NCBI RefSeq assembly: GCF_964030965.1
Contig: NZ_OZ034999.1
Span: 62,001 to 126,000 of the forward strand
Direction of reading: 5' to 3'
Source: Spiroplasma endosymbiont of Amphimallon solstitiale
GTDB taxonomy: Bacteria; Bacillota_I; Bacilli_A; Mycoplasmatales; VBWQ01
DNA: 64,000 nt
Part shown: one piece after another, positions 30,767 through 42,435 of the stretch
Layout: the number at the start of each line of letters is the position of its first letter
How positions within the stretch are numbered: position 1 is the first letter of the stretch
Program-made: the position numbers and the translations under genes
Notes under the pieces: model-generated
Database searches by the model: none
Told to the model about the DNA's origin: nothing
What the model saw: the letters and a program-made list of their open reading frames with translations, nothing else

Positions 30767-30768
30767 TT

Positions 30769-32109
30769 ATGTCTAACAATGGTCAATATATAAATAATGC
30801 AGAAGTTAATGTTTTAAGTGCGATGATTCAATCATCACCAGCATGTGAAAGTGCATTAAATTTATTGGCACCACATGATTTTACAATTAATTCTAATCAA
30901 ATTATTTTTAAAACAATTACCAATCTTTATAAAAATAATTCTGGTATTGATGTAACAACTATTGCCGAAGAATTAGTTAAGCAAAATAATTTGGATAAAA
31001 TTGGTGGAATTGAATATTTATCTTCTTTAGTGGCTCAATATATTACTGATGCTAATTTAAAAGAACACATTGATATTTTGATTGAAAGAACTACTAAACG
31101 ACAATTAGAAAATGCTTTAAAAAATATTGGTAAAGAGTTACAAAGTGAAAAGTCAATTAATGAAGTTTTAATTGCTGCTGAAGCTCAAATTGTACAAGTA
31201 AGTAGTGAACGTAATCATGAAGAGATGTTGCCAATTAGTGAACACATTGATGATGTGGTAACTAAAATTGAACAACTACAAAAATCAACAGTTAATATTA
31301 CTGGTACAAGTTCAGGTATTAACAATTTGGATATGATTACTAGTGGTTTTCAGCGAGGTGACTTAATTATTTTAGCAGCTAGACCTTCAATGGGTAAAAC
31401 CGCCTTAGCACTTAATTTTGCTTTAAATGCTGCTAATGAACAAAATAATAAAAACGATGTTGTTGTTATTTTTTCATTAGAAATGCCAAAAGATCAATTA
31501 ATTACAAGAATGATTTCTTGTCAAGGACATTTTGATGCTAATCGTTTACGTAATAAGTCTAAATTTACACAGGCTGATTGAAATCGTATTAGTGCTACTG
31601 CTGAGCAATTGAAACAAAAAAGAATTATTATTGATGATACACCTGGTTTAAGAGTTTTAGAGTTGCAAACTAAATTAAGAAAATTAAGTCGTGAAAATAG
31701 CATTAAGTTAGTAATTATTGATTATTTACAGTTATTAACTGGTAGAGATAGTGAATCACGTCAACAAGAAGTTTCAAATATTTCTCGTAGTTTAAAAATT
31801 TTGGCAAGAGAATTAAGAGTACCAATTGTTTGTTTATCACAATTATCAAGAATGGTGGAGAGACGTGAAGAAAAACGTCCTTTAATGTCTGATTTACGTG
31901 AGTCAGGGGCTATTGAACAAGATGCTGATGTAATTATGTTTTTATATCGTGATGATTATTATAAGGAAAAAAATAGTGAAGAAACAACAAGTTCACAAGA
32001 AAGTAATCTTGCTGAAATTCTTATTTCTAAACATCGAAACGGCCCAACAGGAAAAGTAGTAACTGTTTTTATTCCAAAATGAGGTAAGTTTGAAAATTAT
32101 ACAGGATAA
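30769..32109 (+). CDS. dnaB: Replicative DNA helicase DnaB
   Basis: 446 aa. N-terminal helical domain (NAEVNVLSAMIQSSPA), linker, RecA-type motor with Walker A ARPSMGKTALALN (~residue 205), SLEMPKDQL, LVIIDYLQLLTG (Walker B), SQLSRMVERREEKRPLMSDLRESG and C-terminal ISKHRNGPTG. The start ATG is preceded by TAGGAG within rplI. It unwinds DNA at the fork. Confidence 0.97.
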
Positions 32110-32116
32110 AAATAAT

Positions 32117-32151
32117 AAAAAACCTAAAATTAAATTTTAGGTTTTTTTTAA
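32117..32151 (+). terminator. Terminator of gdpP-rplI-dnaB
   Basis: AAAACCTAAAAT / ATTTTAGGTTTT stem followed by TTTT, 8 nt after the dnaB stop. Confidence 0.85.
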
Positions 32152-32339
32152 AAGAAGTTAATAAATTAAATTAATTAGTTTTTATTATCCTTCTGGATTT
32201 AAACTTTTAAATAGTTTTCCTTTATTATCACTAATTTTAGTTCCAGCGTAAACAATACCATTGACATTTAATAAACTGTGTACTTCACCACCACTGCTAC
32301 TTCAACTAAAAATACCAATTGCTACTGTATAGACAACTT

Positions 32340-33469
32340 TTTTAATTTTGTAGAAAAGTAGTGGTAAAATAAAAAAAGTCATCAACTTGACTTAAAATTT
32401 GATTTTATTAAATTTTGGGATTTATTTTTTTTACAAACTGAAATATAACACATTGGATTTTTGATAAGGGGTTAATCCGTAGTGTTGATATTTTCATTTC
32501 CATAAATTGAGGTAATTTTGAATATTGGTAAATCCAATGCCATGGTAATGAGTAATAAATTCTTTTAAACTTGATTGTATTTTACTGACATTACTTAATT
32601 TTTTATAATTTAATTCTTTATTTTCTTTTGATTTAAACTGCTGGATAGTGGATTTAGTTTGTTTAGCTACTGTATCATATAATACTTGCATATCACAAAC
32701 TATAATTGAATTTTCTTCGATAAGTTTCGATGTTAAGTTTTCTTGTACTCATTTTTTATTTAATCTTTTAGTATTTGTTGTTTGAGCATAGATATTTCGG
32801 TTTTCATCAATTGCCATTTGAATACAACAATTTAAATCTTTAGCATTTTCTTCAATTCATTGTTTTCTTGGATCATTTGGATCTTTAAAGTTTCCTTTAT
32901 GAATTTCTTTGATAAAAGTTTCGTCAATTTCAATTCTAGCTTTTAATTTTACAAATTGATTTTGTGTTTTTACTAATTGTGTTGATTTCATAAATTTTTG
33001 ACGATTAAATCAGGCAGTTTTATTTGTAGTATTAATAAATTGAGAAATAATGTAAGCAGATTGACCTAAAGTAGCTATTTGTATCAATAAATCTCATTGA
33101 TCATGAGATAAATGACTTCAATAAAAATAATGATTTTTAAAAGCATGAAAAGTAATATTACAACTTTTACATTTATATCTTTGCTTATAATCTTTACTAC
33201 CATATTTAGTACACAAAAAAGAACTACAATCTGGACATTGAATCCCTTTCTCTTTGAATTTTTTTTCGACTGCTTCAAATTTTTCTTTTTTTTCAATTTG
33301 TTTAATTCTAGTTTTATTTTCTCTAAAAATCTCAATAAAATCTTTATCAGACAAATTATTTAAATGTATTTTTATTCATTTAAAATCACCTCTTTAATAT
33401 TAAAAATACCATATAAAAATATATTTTTGCTAATTTTACTAATACCACTACTTTTCTACAAAATTAAAG
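32340..33469 (-). mobile_element. IS1595-type element, autonomous partner of the MITE
   Basis: 1130 bp. Left end TTTTAATTTTGTAGAAAAGT, right end (complemented) CTTTAATTTTGTAGAAAAGT, both followed by AGTGGTA. Flanked by GACAACTT on both sides (32332-32339, 33470-33477). These ends and the 8-bp duplication match the 163-bp MITE. It contains one transposase gene and is the only such element in the window. Confidence 0.9.
32431..33354 (-). CDS. IS1595-type (ISXO2-like) transposase
   Basis: 307 aa from a TTG at 33354; the true start is uncertain (a GAGGTG site lies a little upstream). A zinc ribbon (CPDCSSFLCTKYGSK...YKCKSCNITF) at residues ~38-67 is typical of IS1595. The catalytic region has EIDETFIKEIHKG (Asp), IVCDMQVLYDT (Asp), then HYHGIGFTNIQNYLNLWK near the C-terminus. 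It appears intact, so it can plausibly mobilise the related MITEs in trans. Confidence 0.8.
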
Positions 33470-34246
33470 GACAACTTTAAATAATCTTCCTTTACCATCA
33501 GTAGTTCTTGTTCCAACAAAGATTGTATTATTGTCATTAACTAGACTTAAAACTTCGCCATTAGTTTCTTTCCAGTTGGTTACTAGTGTACTTGTACCAT
33601 CTTCTTTAACTTTATATAAATCTCCTTGACCATCACCAGTTTTGGTTCCAATATAAATACTTTCGTTTGTTGAAGTAGTTAAACTATAAATTTCATCATT
33701 ATTTACATTTCATTTTGATAATATTGTTATTGTGTCATATTTTGTAATTTTAATTAACTTTCCTGTATATGCATTATTAACAGGTGTTGTTTTAGTTCCA
33801 ACATAGATTGTGCCATTGACATTTAGTAAACCATGAACTTCACCATTAGTATCTTTTCAATCAGATAGTGCTGTTATTGTATCATCATCAGTAATTTTAA
33901 ATAAGTTACCTTTGTCATCACCAGTTTTGGTTCCTGCATAAATAGTATTTTTATTATTAACTAAGGTTTGAATTTCACCATTATTTTCTTTTCAATTTGT
34001 TATTTCTTGAAAATTACTTGTTATATTACTTATACATGCAGTGACATTGCTTGTTGTTGCTGCTGTAAATCCTAAAACACCTACAATTGATAGTATACTT
34101 TTTAAATTTTTCATAAAATACCCCTTTTTCAAACTTTAACCCCTTTTATAAAATAATTTTACATTATTTCAAAAATAAAATAGTATTTATAATACTTTTG
34201 AGTGTTATTTATGAAGTTAATGCAAGTATTTTAGAAAGATATTAAA

Positions 34247-34628
34247 TTAGAAATCTATATTAAATTTTTTTTGATTAATATATGAAGTATTTACAAAAGG
34301 TTCATTTAATAAATCATTAATTTCTTCGATATTTATGATTTTTTCTGTAGTTATTTCTTGAATTTTATTTCAACTTAAACTTAAAAAATTATTTATTTCA
34401 GTATCATTTAATTTTAAAATTTTGCTTATTATTTCCAAAGTATTATTTGTTATTTTAACAGTTTTTTTAATCTTTTTATAATATAGTGAAACATCCGCTA
34501 GTAATTCTAAGTTACTATAAAATTTATTTTCTTCTTTTTTTGAATTTATAAGTTTTACTAAGAACTCTTTGATTTGATCATTTTTATATTGTTTTTCTAA
34601 AATTGATTTAACTTCTAAGTCACATTTT
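34247..34628 (-). pseudogene. C-terminal part of an unknown gene
   Basis: About 127 codons ending at 34247 with no start; the upstream end is cut at the partial MITE at 34629. Lys/Glu-rich and helical (LEKQYKNDQIKEFLVKL, KKIKKTVKITNNTLEI, WNKIQEITTEKI). The short predicted Rpn-type/PD-nuclease C-terminal look is too weak to name a family. Confidence 0.4.
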
Positions 34629-34696
34629 TTTTAATTATGTAGAAAAGTATGGATAACCAAAAATTATTCATCAATTTACACTTAAAATATTATTTT
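34629..34696 (-). mobile_element. 163-bp MITE, partial
   Basis: The first 68 bp (TTTTAATTATGTAG...) are present. The rest is replaced by the ISLre2 end GGGACGG at 34697. It carries GGATAACC where other copies have GGATGACC. Confidence 0.9.
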
Positions 34697-35293
34697 GGGA
34701 CGGTAACAAAAACGGAGGATATAATTACTTTTTAAACATTTCTTTTAAATTATAGACAAGAAATAATTGTAATTATATGCAATTGTAAATTTATCTTACT
34801 ACTAAATTAAATTAATTTCAATTAAAATACAAATATTGAAAAAATCAATAATAAAATTAATATTTATACACAACAAAAATTCTTATTAACTTTTAATTTA
34901 ATAAGTTTTTAATATTTTAATAAAAAATAAAAAATTTTGATTATGTTTTAGAATTCACAAGATTACACTTAAAAATAACCATTTTAATATAAATATTTAT
35001 ACTATATGTTCTATTACCAAGCATTTCTTTTAAAATATATCAAATATTACTTTCAGCAAAAGTACCTATATTTCATTTAGCACCTTGATTTTGAATACCT
35101 TGTTTATTATTTTTAAAATATTGTTTTTTTAATTTTTTATGATTTTTTAATATTTCATTCATATATTTTATTAACTCATCATATTGACCATTTTCAATAA
35201 AATTTCTACAAGTATTATATTCGTTTCAATATTTTCCTTTATTTCCAGCAATTATTCCTACATATAACTTTTTAACTAAATGGAATTTATCTA
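34697..35293 (-). mobile_element. ISLre2 (UPF0236) fragment, 3' end
   Basis: Minus-strand equivalent of 291-887, coding for the last ~117 residues of the transposase (stop at 34941). At about 35293 it joins the prophage B tail fibre gene in frame through a short shared AAATTT stretch, so it is a deletion or illegitimate-recombination junction rather than an element end. Confidence 0.8.
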
Positions 35294-36267
35294 AAACAAA
35301 TTTTGCAAGTAAATAATCTCCACCTAAATAATTACCAGTTTTAAATTCTACTTTATGCTTTATATTTGCTTGATTTACTGGTAATTCATCTAATGTTATA
35401 ATTACTCTATATACAGTATTAAAATTAATTTCAAAACTATCTCATTCACGATTATTTTTACTTTTACTTATTACTTTTCATATTTCTTTATCTTGTTTTT
35501 TATCAATATTTGCTTTATTTTCATTAATAGCACCAGCAACAGTTTTATTAGTAGTTTCTAATGTAGAAACATCATAAGTAATAACATATGTTTGAAAAGC
35601 AATTGGAAACTTTTCTTCTGTTTCTTCTAATTTTTTATCTACTTCTTCTTTTTTATAATAATCTGATAAATCTGCACTTCCACCAGTAGCACTAATTTTA
35701 TTATTTTCATCAATAGTTATATTAGTACCAGCAATTAATTTATCTTGTTTTTTATCTAATAAATTATTAGTTTCTAGTTTTGTATAATAATCACGTTCAG
35801 TACTTTCTTCTGCTATAAATTCAGTTGGTGTTCCAGTACCTTGATATTGATATATATTATGAATTATTGGTGTATACTTTTTTGTGCTATTATTAACAAT
35901 AAATTTTATTGAATTATCATCATATAATAACATTACTTTGTCAATATTAACATCAATTTTTTCAATTATTATTTGTCTATTTTCTATTTGATGATTAGTA
36001 ATTCTTATATTAGATTTAGTTAATTTATTATTACTTATAATAAGTTGTTTACTATCGATAAAATAATATGTTCAATCAATAATATATCATATATCTGTTT
36101 TAATATTTTCATTTTTAACTTTTTTTCATAAAGGACTAGTTTCAATATTAAATCAATTATTTTTAATATCATCAATATTTTGTTTATTAATATCAACTTT
36201 ATTTTCTAATAATTTAATACTATTTTCATTAGTAGTAATTCTTTTTTTGTTGTTTAGCAGAAAAGTC

Positions 36268-36430
36268 CTTTAATTTTGTAGAAAAGTAATGATACATGAT
36301 AAAGTGTTATTTTTAGAGAATTTTTACACTAAATAATGTTACTTTTAACAAATTTTTAATTAAAAATAATATTTTAAGTGTAAATTGATGAATAATTTTT
36401 GGTCATCCATACTTTTCTACATAATTAAAA
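36268..36430 (+). mobile_element. 163-bp MITE (full), in tail fibre B
   Basis: Flanked by GAAAAGTC (36260-36267, 36431-36438). Copy C has an independent MITE at nearly the same gene position (55707) but in its own site. Confidence 0.95.
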
Positions 36431-36528
36431 GAAAAGTCAGCAGTCGCAGCATGAGTAAAATCACCAATTTGTGGATTATTTTGTAATGCTTCTGGTGGTA
36501 ATGTACCAATTTCATCAGGTCAATCTAA

Positions 36529-37392
36529 GAACCTGTTTAGAATCTTTTTAATAAAACTGAAATAAATGAAAGAACAACCATTTGTAAACTAGTATTTAGT
36601 TTTCTTTCGCAATTTTTTCATAATCTTCTGTATTTTTCTAATCAAGCAAAGCTTCGTTCTACAATTCATCTTTTTGGTAATACTACAAAAGTATGTAATT
36701 CATTACGTTTTATCACTTCAACATTTGCATTTATGATTGTTTTGATTTCAGAAGCAAATTTTTCACCAGTATAACCAGCATCTACTATTATTTTTTGAAC
36801 TGCAGAAAGATTTTCTTTTTCATTTTCAATCATTATTATAGCGCTATTACGATCTGTTTTTTCTGCTGTGGTTATGTAAATTGCATGTGGTAAACCTTGA
36901 GAATCAACAACAATATGACGTTTTATGCCTGAAATCTTTTTACCAGCATCATAACCTTTATTTTCAGTAGTATCTGTATTTTTAACACTTTGCGAATCAA
37001 TTATACAAAAACTAGTTTGTTCTTTGCGATTATTATTGATACGAACTTTTTTAACTAATTTTTTTTAAAATTAATTGCAATACACTAGGTTCTTTACCAT
37101 TATTTTTACTTCAAATTTGAAAATAATAATATACAGTTTGTCATTTTGGAAAATTTTTTGGTAGCATTCTTCATTGACAACCACTTTTTAATACATATAA
37201 AATTGCACAAAATACTTCATATAAATCTAAACTTCTTGGTTTTGTTTTCTTTTTGCTATTTTCTAAAATTGATTTTATGTTCTCAAATTGTTCTTTGGTG
37301 ACATGACTTGGATAATTTTTATGCATATATACCTCTTATTTTAAAATATATAATCATTTTACATTATTTTCGAAAAGATTCTAAACAGGTTC
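36529..37392 (-). mobile_element. IS5-family element, uninterrupted copy
   Basis: 864 bp, flanked by TAA (36526-36528, 37393-37395). Same element as 3568 and 14259 but without a MITE. Comparison with copy C shows clean insertion in the tail fibre gene. Confidence 0.95.
36537..37326 (-). CDS. IS5-family transposase (two frames, -1 shift)
   Basis: Intact in this copy: frame 1 from HKNYPSHVTKEQFENIK (start 37326) to just past the A-run, and frame -1 through IIDSQSVKNTD, VDAGYTGEKF and VERSFAWLEKYRRLW to LLKRF at 36537. Total about 263 residues by frameshift. The A-run (T-run on the plus strand, 37059-37066) is conserved in all three copies, supporting functional slippage. Confidence 0.85.
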
Positions 37393-38067
37393 TAAAATCA
37401 TTGTTTCAGTTTTTGGGTCATAATCAGTTGCAACATAACCTTTATTTATAAAGTTTGTAACACGACCCCTATATATCTCATTTTCGTTATCATTAACTAA
37501 ATCATCATATAATTTTATTTGTTTTGATAATGTAAATTCTTTTTGTTCTTTAATTAATTCATCAACTTGATTTCTAGTATAAAATACTTTTAAGTCAATT
37601 TTTTCAATATCTATTTCATCTTGATTATAATTTGAAAATACTTGTTTTAATTCTGTTAATCTTGCTCATATTTTCATTCTACTTGGTGCTAAATCTCAAA
37701 CATTAATTGTAGGAATACTACTTGCATTAAATGATGTACCATTATTGAATTGAATAGTAGCATCAACATTAAATTCAATTGGTGTACGATTAAATACTCA
37801 ATGTTCAACCATTACATAAACCATATCTCTTAATGTTTCTTTAATTAATTCATCTTTAAAACTATCAAAAGGAAATTTAGATAAAATAAAATCAAGATAA
37901 GCATTAATATCATTTTGAGCACGAATAGCAAAAGTTGTAAATCAGTCTTTGACATTAGGTCATGTATTTATATATTGCGGTGGAGTTTCTGTAATTTTTC
38001 CAGTTAATGGATATCAGTTATTATAATTTTCAAGACTGACATCAGTTCAAAGTTTATTAATCATAAT

Positions 38068-39765
38068 TTATCATTCCTTAAAAAATGCTTTTTTATAATG
38101 TTTAGTTTTTGTTTTAGTTTTCCTATGTGATATATGGATAATTTCTTTTTGTAATTTTTTCTTACCTTTTTCTACAACTTGACTATATGCAAATTTTTCT
38201 AAATGATGTAATAGTCCAGTACCAAATAAAGTATTAACTGAAAATTTTAAACCAACACTTTTAAATGATTTATTAATATTTTCAATAGGATTATTAATAA
38301 CATTTACTACTTTATGATAAGTTCTAATAGTTCTAAATATTTCTCTATATACTTTAAAACTATCTCTAATTACTTGTTGCACCACTGGTGGAGCAAATGC
38401 TATTGCTTTTAATCATTTATTACGATTAACACCATAACCAATGTATCAACCACTATATCAACGATATCAATGAAATGGATGTATTTGAGTAACAAAAGTT
38501 TTTGCTTTAAGAATACTATCAACAACTGTAATTGGTTTATACTTAGGATTACGATGATAAATAGTAATTGCACATTTGTCTAATGATAAAGGTTGAATTT
38601 TACAACCCATAAATACTGGTGAATTTAGTGGAATTAATTGTGCATGTTTAATTGCTCTTTTTTCTGCACTAGTAAATAAATCTGTTGCTTTTTCTTTTAA
38701 TTTATTAATTTTTTCAAATGCTTGTTTTTCTAATTTTTCAAATTTTTCTTGTAATTTATATATACTTTCTCGTAATTTTTCAAAATATGGTGTATCTTTT
38801 CAAAATTTATTTAAACCTTTTTTTAAATAAAATCTAATATCAAAATACTTAAAAATTTTATTTGCATTTAAAACAATTTTATGAATTGAACTATTTTTAA
38901 AATTAAATTTAATAGCATTAGCACGAATTTTTTGTAAATCTAAAATTAAAGTTTTTCCATATCTATTCTCTGTATGTATTGTATGAACTAAATTTAATCA
39001 ATCATGTTGGTTCATTTTTAATACTTCTTTTAATTCAGTATTATATTTTTTTAAAAAGTTATTTGCTTTTTCAATATCTTTAATTTTAAACTTTGGAGTT
39101 AATTGTGGACTTAATTTTATTAATGTATTTTGTAATGATAAATATTCTTTTATTTGTTGTGATTTTAAAGATTTAAAATTATTTTTAAATTGTTTTTCAG
39201 CAACATAACCTAAATTTTGTGTTATTGTTTCACGATTAGGTGCCAAACTATAATTAAATAAATAACGTTTATTACCAATGATTTTATCTGTTAAAATTTC
39301 TTTTCCACTTACTTGACTAATAATTTCTTGTAAATTTTTTGCTTCTTTAACACCAATTTGTTCTAATGTTTTAGTTTTTTGTGCTAACTTAATAAATTTA
39401 GTAGTACGATAACCACGACTAATTTTATTAATTCCAACAAATGCAGGTAATATATTAAAAAAAGTATTTAATGGTGTTACATTTCCTTTTAAATAATCAT
39501 AAACTTGATTAATAGTAAAATCAGTTGTAGCATAAATACCAAAATTAATAGTACTTGCAATAAAATCACTTGCACCTAATCCAAGTGCTATACTTTCACT
39601 TAAACCACCAGTAAAAGGAGCAAGTGCTACTGCTATTACTTGTACACCAATCATTTCTAAAATTTCTCATCAAAAACTTTTATTTTCTTGTTGGTTACTT
39701 GTTCTAGTATGTTTTGGTTTATTTATGTTTAAAAGTATTGCTGTACTAGTTGTACCAATTGGCAT
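38068..39765 (-). CDS. Phage virion protein, 565 aa, with membrane-like N-terminus (copy B)
   Basis: Begins MPIGTTSTAILLNINKPKH; hydrophobic helices at ~40-75 (VQVIAVALAPFTGG, LGASDFIASTINFG). A long helical middle includes a KLINKLKEKATD-like coiled coil, and the basic C-terminus ends near KHYKKAFFKEW. Lies 14 nt after the capsid gene. Homolog at 53308-54936 is 542 aa. Size, hydrophobic start and position suggest an internal or DNA-ejection protein of a short-tailed phage, by inference. Intact here. Confidence 0.65.
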
Positions 39766-39779
39766 GATATTAATTTCCT

Positions 39780-40961
39780 TTATTTAAGAGTTATTTTAAT
39801 TGGATTTGTTGTTCCTTTATAATTTAAGTCATTAATATTTGCAGTAATAGTTATATATAAGTCACCTGCTTTTTGTTTTTGATTACTTACATTAGTTTTT
39901 CCTTGTGCATCACTAAAATATTTAATAGTTGGATTTGTTAAATTTGGATTTAATGATTTAAGTTCATTAGTACTTTTTATTTCTGTATTTAATTCATTGT
40001 TATTGTTATTACCATTTGCAGTAATATCAGTTGTTAAATTTGTAATCTTAGTTTTTAAATCATTTTTATCATTATTAACAATTGCACATAACATTCAGCG
40101 TGAAGTTGTTTCTTCATCTGTTATATAGGGTATTGATTCACCAGTTACTTCTCCACCAACTAAATATCTTCTTCCAACTTTACCATCAGCAATATCTTGA
40201 ACATATACAACTGTATTTTGTAACATATATCTTTTCATTGCTCTTGGTGTTGCTAAAACAAAAGACATAATTTTAGTTTCATTATTATCAGTAAATGTCA
40301 TATAATCATCCATTACAATTTGACATAATACACCTTTAATATATAAATCATTTCCATTTAATCTTAATTGTTGAGCAATCTGATTATCAGTAATTAATCC
40401 TTTATTATTAGCTAAATAAACAATACTATCATAAAGATTATTAGTAATAAAAAAACGACAATTATTACTATTTCTTAGTTGAAATAAAGTATTTCAAGCA
40501 TCTAACATTGATTTTAAATATCCTACTGGTGATTTATCAGTAATGTCTATTTTAGTTGCATATTTTGCAATTACATTTGTATCATTATTTGCTAAATAAT
40601 CTGCTAAGTCATTAGCAACTTCATATTGCATTGTATTTAATAAATTTTGTCCATTTTCAGCATTTAAATCAACATTAGCAATTATTTCACCCGCAACTGC
40701 TTCTTCTTTAATTTCTTTTAAAATTTTAATAGTTTCAGCATAACTAACATCTAATCCTTTGCTTTTATCATTTCATTTTAATACTTTAATTTCTGAATTT
40801 TTTGGTTTTTTAACTATAAATTCAATTTTTGTTGAATTAACCATTTCGATAGGAAAAAAACTTGCTCATGGTGAATTTGATTGTTTATAAAATTCTATAA
40901 ACTCTGGTGCTTCTACTAATTTTTCGGTATTATCTAAATTTTTATTGAATTGTATTGCCAT
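39780..40961 (-). CDS. Major capsid protein (copy B)
   Basis: 393 aa, intact. N-terminal arm (AIQFNKNLDNTEKLVEAPEF), core with VDLNAENGQNLLNTMQYEVANDLAD, RFFITNNLYDSIVYL and DYMTFTD; the C-terminal ~95 residues look like a separate small domain (IKYFSDAQGKTNVSN). It follows a putative scaffold gene, the usual order for HK97-fold capsids. The capsid role is inferred from length, order and conservation in both copies. Confidence 0.7.
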
Positions 40962-41162
40962 TTTTTGATTTCCTTTCTGTTATAAATTATTATTTTTTTT
41001 ATAATCCAATAATGTACTTTTTATTGAACTTGGTTGATTTGTTATTATTGTTTGTGGTTTGCCACCTGTATTAATTGTTTCTTTAAATACTGGTTGTTCT
41101 TTAATGATTTTTTTAATAGTTTCTTCAATTTTTGAATTTTCTAAATTATTAGTTTTAAATTT

Positions 41163-42223
41163 CCTGAATTGTAAATATAAATGGGACAGTTTTTTAAAAT
41201 AATTGTATTAAATCTATTGGTCTTTTATAAGATAGTGATTTTCTGGGTGTAGAATTAATTTGAAATGCTATAGTATTTAAATCTTTTTGTTTATATGAAG
41301 ATAGATCTGTAGATTTTGGTAAATATCTTCTTAAAATACCATTATTATTTTCATTTAAACCTCTTTGACAAGGTTTACCAGGATCTGCAAAATAAATCTT
41401 AACATTACAATTTTTTTCGATTAATTTTCATTTACTAAATTCTTTACCACGATCAAAAGTAATAGTTTTAACTGTTCCTTTTTGTAACTTTGAAATAAAT
41501 TTTATTATACTTTTTGTAATATTTTCTGATTTATTATTTTTAGTTGCTAAAGGAATTGTGGTTTTTGATCATATATCAGCTAAAGTAATAATAGAACTTT
41601 TATGATCTTTACCAATGATAGTATCACCCTCTAAATGACCAAATTCTTCTATATTTTTAATATTAGGAATGATTAAATTTCTTTCATGAATAGACTTACA
41701 ATTATTAATTCTGCCTCTAGTTTCTTTTTGTTTGTGAGGTTTATTTTTTCCTTTTCTCAATAAGTTATTTTCATCAAAACCCATTCGATTTGTTTTAAAC
41801 ATGTTATATAAAGTTTTTGTTGAAATACTTTTTATTTTATTTTCCTTTAAAAAATTAGCAATTATATCAAGAGCATAATTTTTAGTAATTAACAAATGAT
41901 TAATAGTATTAATTTCTATTAAAGTTAAAATTATTAATTTTCTACCTGCATTTTGTTTATTTTTTTGAATTTTATTCAATATTTCTAATGGTAATAAGTT
42001 TTGATTTAATAATCTACAAACTCTATGTACAGTTGATTTACTATAATCAATGGCTTTTGCTATTTTACGAATCGAAAATCCATAACTTTTATATTCTTTT
42101 ATTGCTATTATTGATTCAATAGTCAGATACTTATACATTGTGCTAATTCCTTTCTTTTCTTAATTATAGAATTAACACAATTTAATTTTTATATAAGTGT
42201 CCTTTTTAATTTTACAATTCAGG
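41163..42223 (-). mobile_element. IS30-family element, copy 4
   Basis: 1061 bp flanked by TTT on both sides. Inserted in the putative scaffold gene of prophage B. Confidence 0.95.
41194..42138 (-). CDS. IS30-family transposase
   Basis: 314 aa, intact, same protein as 6256-7200 (helix-turn-helix, then EGDTIIG, TFDRGKEFS, GLNENNNGIL). A single base differs from copy 1 in the GRINN region at the DNA level (GCCTCT versus GCCCCT on the plus strand). Confidence 0.93.
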
Positions 42224-42435
42224 TTTTAAAAAATCATAAAATTCACTTTTAACTTGATATTTTTTAAATATATTAATTATTTCTTTTTCTTTAATTTCTT
42301 GATTAAGTTTATTTAACTTATTTTCTGCTTCATTAACTTTATTTTCTATTTCTTGTTGAGCATTATTTTCAGTTAAAGGTTCAGTTGTTTGTTGAACATT
42401 ATTTTCATTTTCTAACATTTAACATTCTCCTAATC

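Larger units (their letters stand above)
32185..34114 (-). pseudogene. Repeat lipoprotein gene split by IS1595-type element
   Basis: Starts at 34114 with a lipoprotein signal ending in a lipobox-like SNVTAC (Cys27). The mature part is a tandem repeat of ~45-50 residues, each with W..(N/G)GE(V/I)..L, then (I/V)(Y/F)(A/V/I)GT(K/R) and GxL(F/Y)K, five units in all, resembling beta-propeller blades. The IS (32340-33469) enters the last unit with an 8-bp repeat; precise removal gives an open frame of about 265 aa ending at 32185. Probably a surface lipoprotein; ligand unknown. Confidence 0.75.
35294..38064 (-). pseudogene. Phage tail fibre gene, broken (copy B)
   Basis: Starts at 38064, immediately after the 565-aa virion gene. 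Split by IS5 (36529-37392) and a MITE (36268-36430), and fused to ISLre2 at 35293. N-terminal part: NAYLDFILSKFPFDSFKDELI, WVFNRTPIEFNVDA, AFYTRNQVDEL-like. The middle carries ERDYYTKLETNNLLDKKQDKL and IDENNKISATGG, a repeat type common in trimeric tail fibres of Firmicute phages. The tip is lost. Role: host recognition, by family resemblance. Confidence 0.75.
40980..42418 (-). pseudogene. Putative scaffold protein, IS30-disrupted (copy B)
   Basis: Homolog of the intact 124-aa gene at 51545. Acidic, Gln/Asn-rich start (ENENNVQQTTEPLTENN), then a coiled coil (ENKLNKLNQEIKEKEI). Directly upstream of the capsid gene, as scaffolds usually are. IS30 (41163-42223) inserted after EFYDFLK. Confidence 0.65.

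Noticed and set aside
33112-33363. Plus-strand Phe-rich open frame
   Set aside because: Shadow of the IS1595-type transposase zinc-ribbon region on the other strand.
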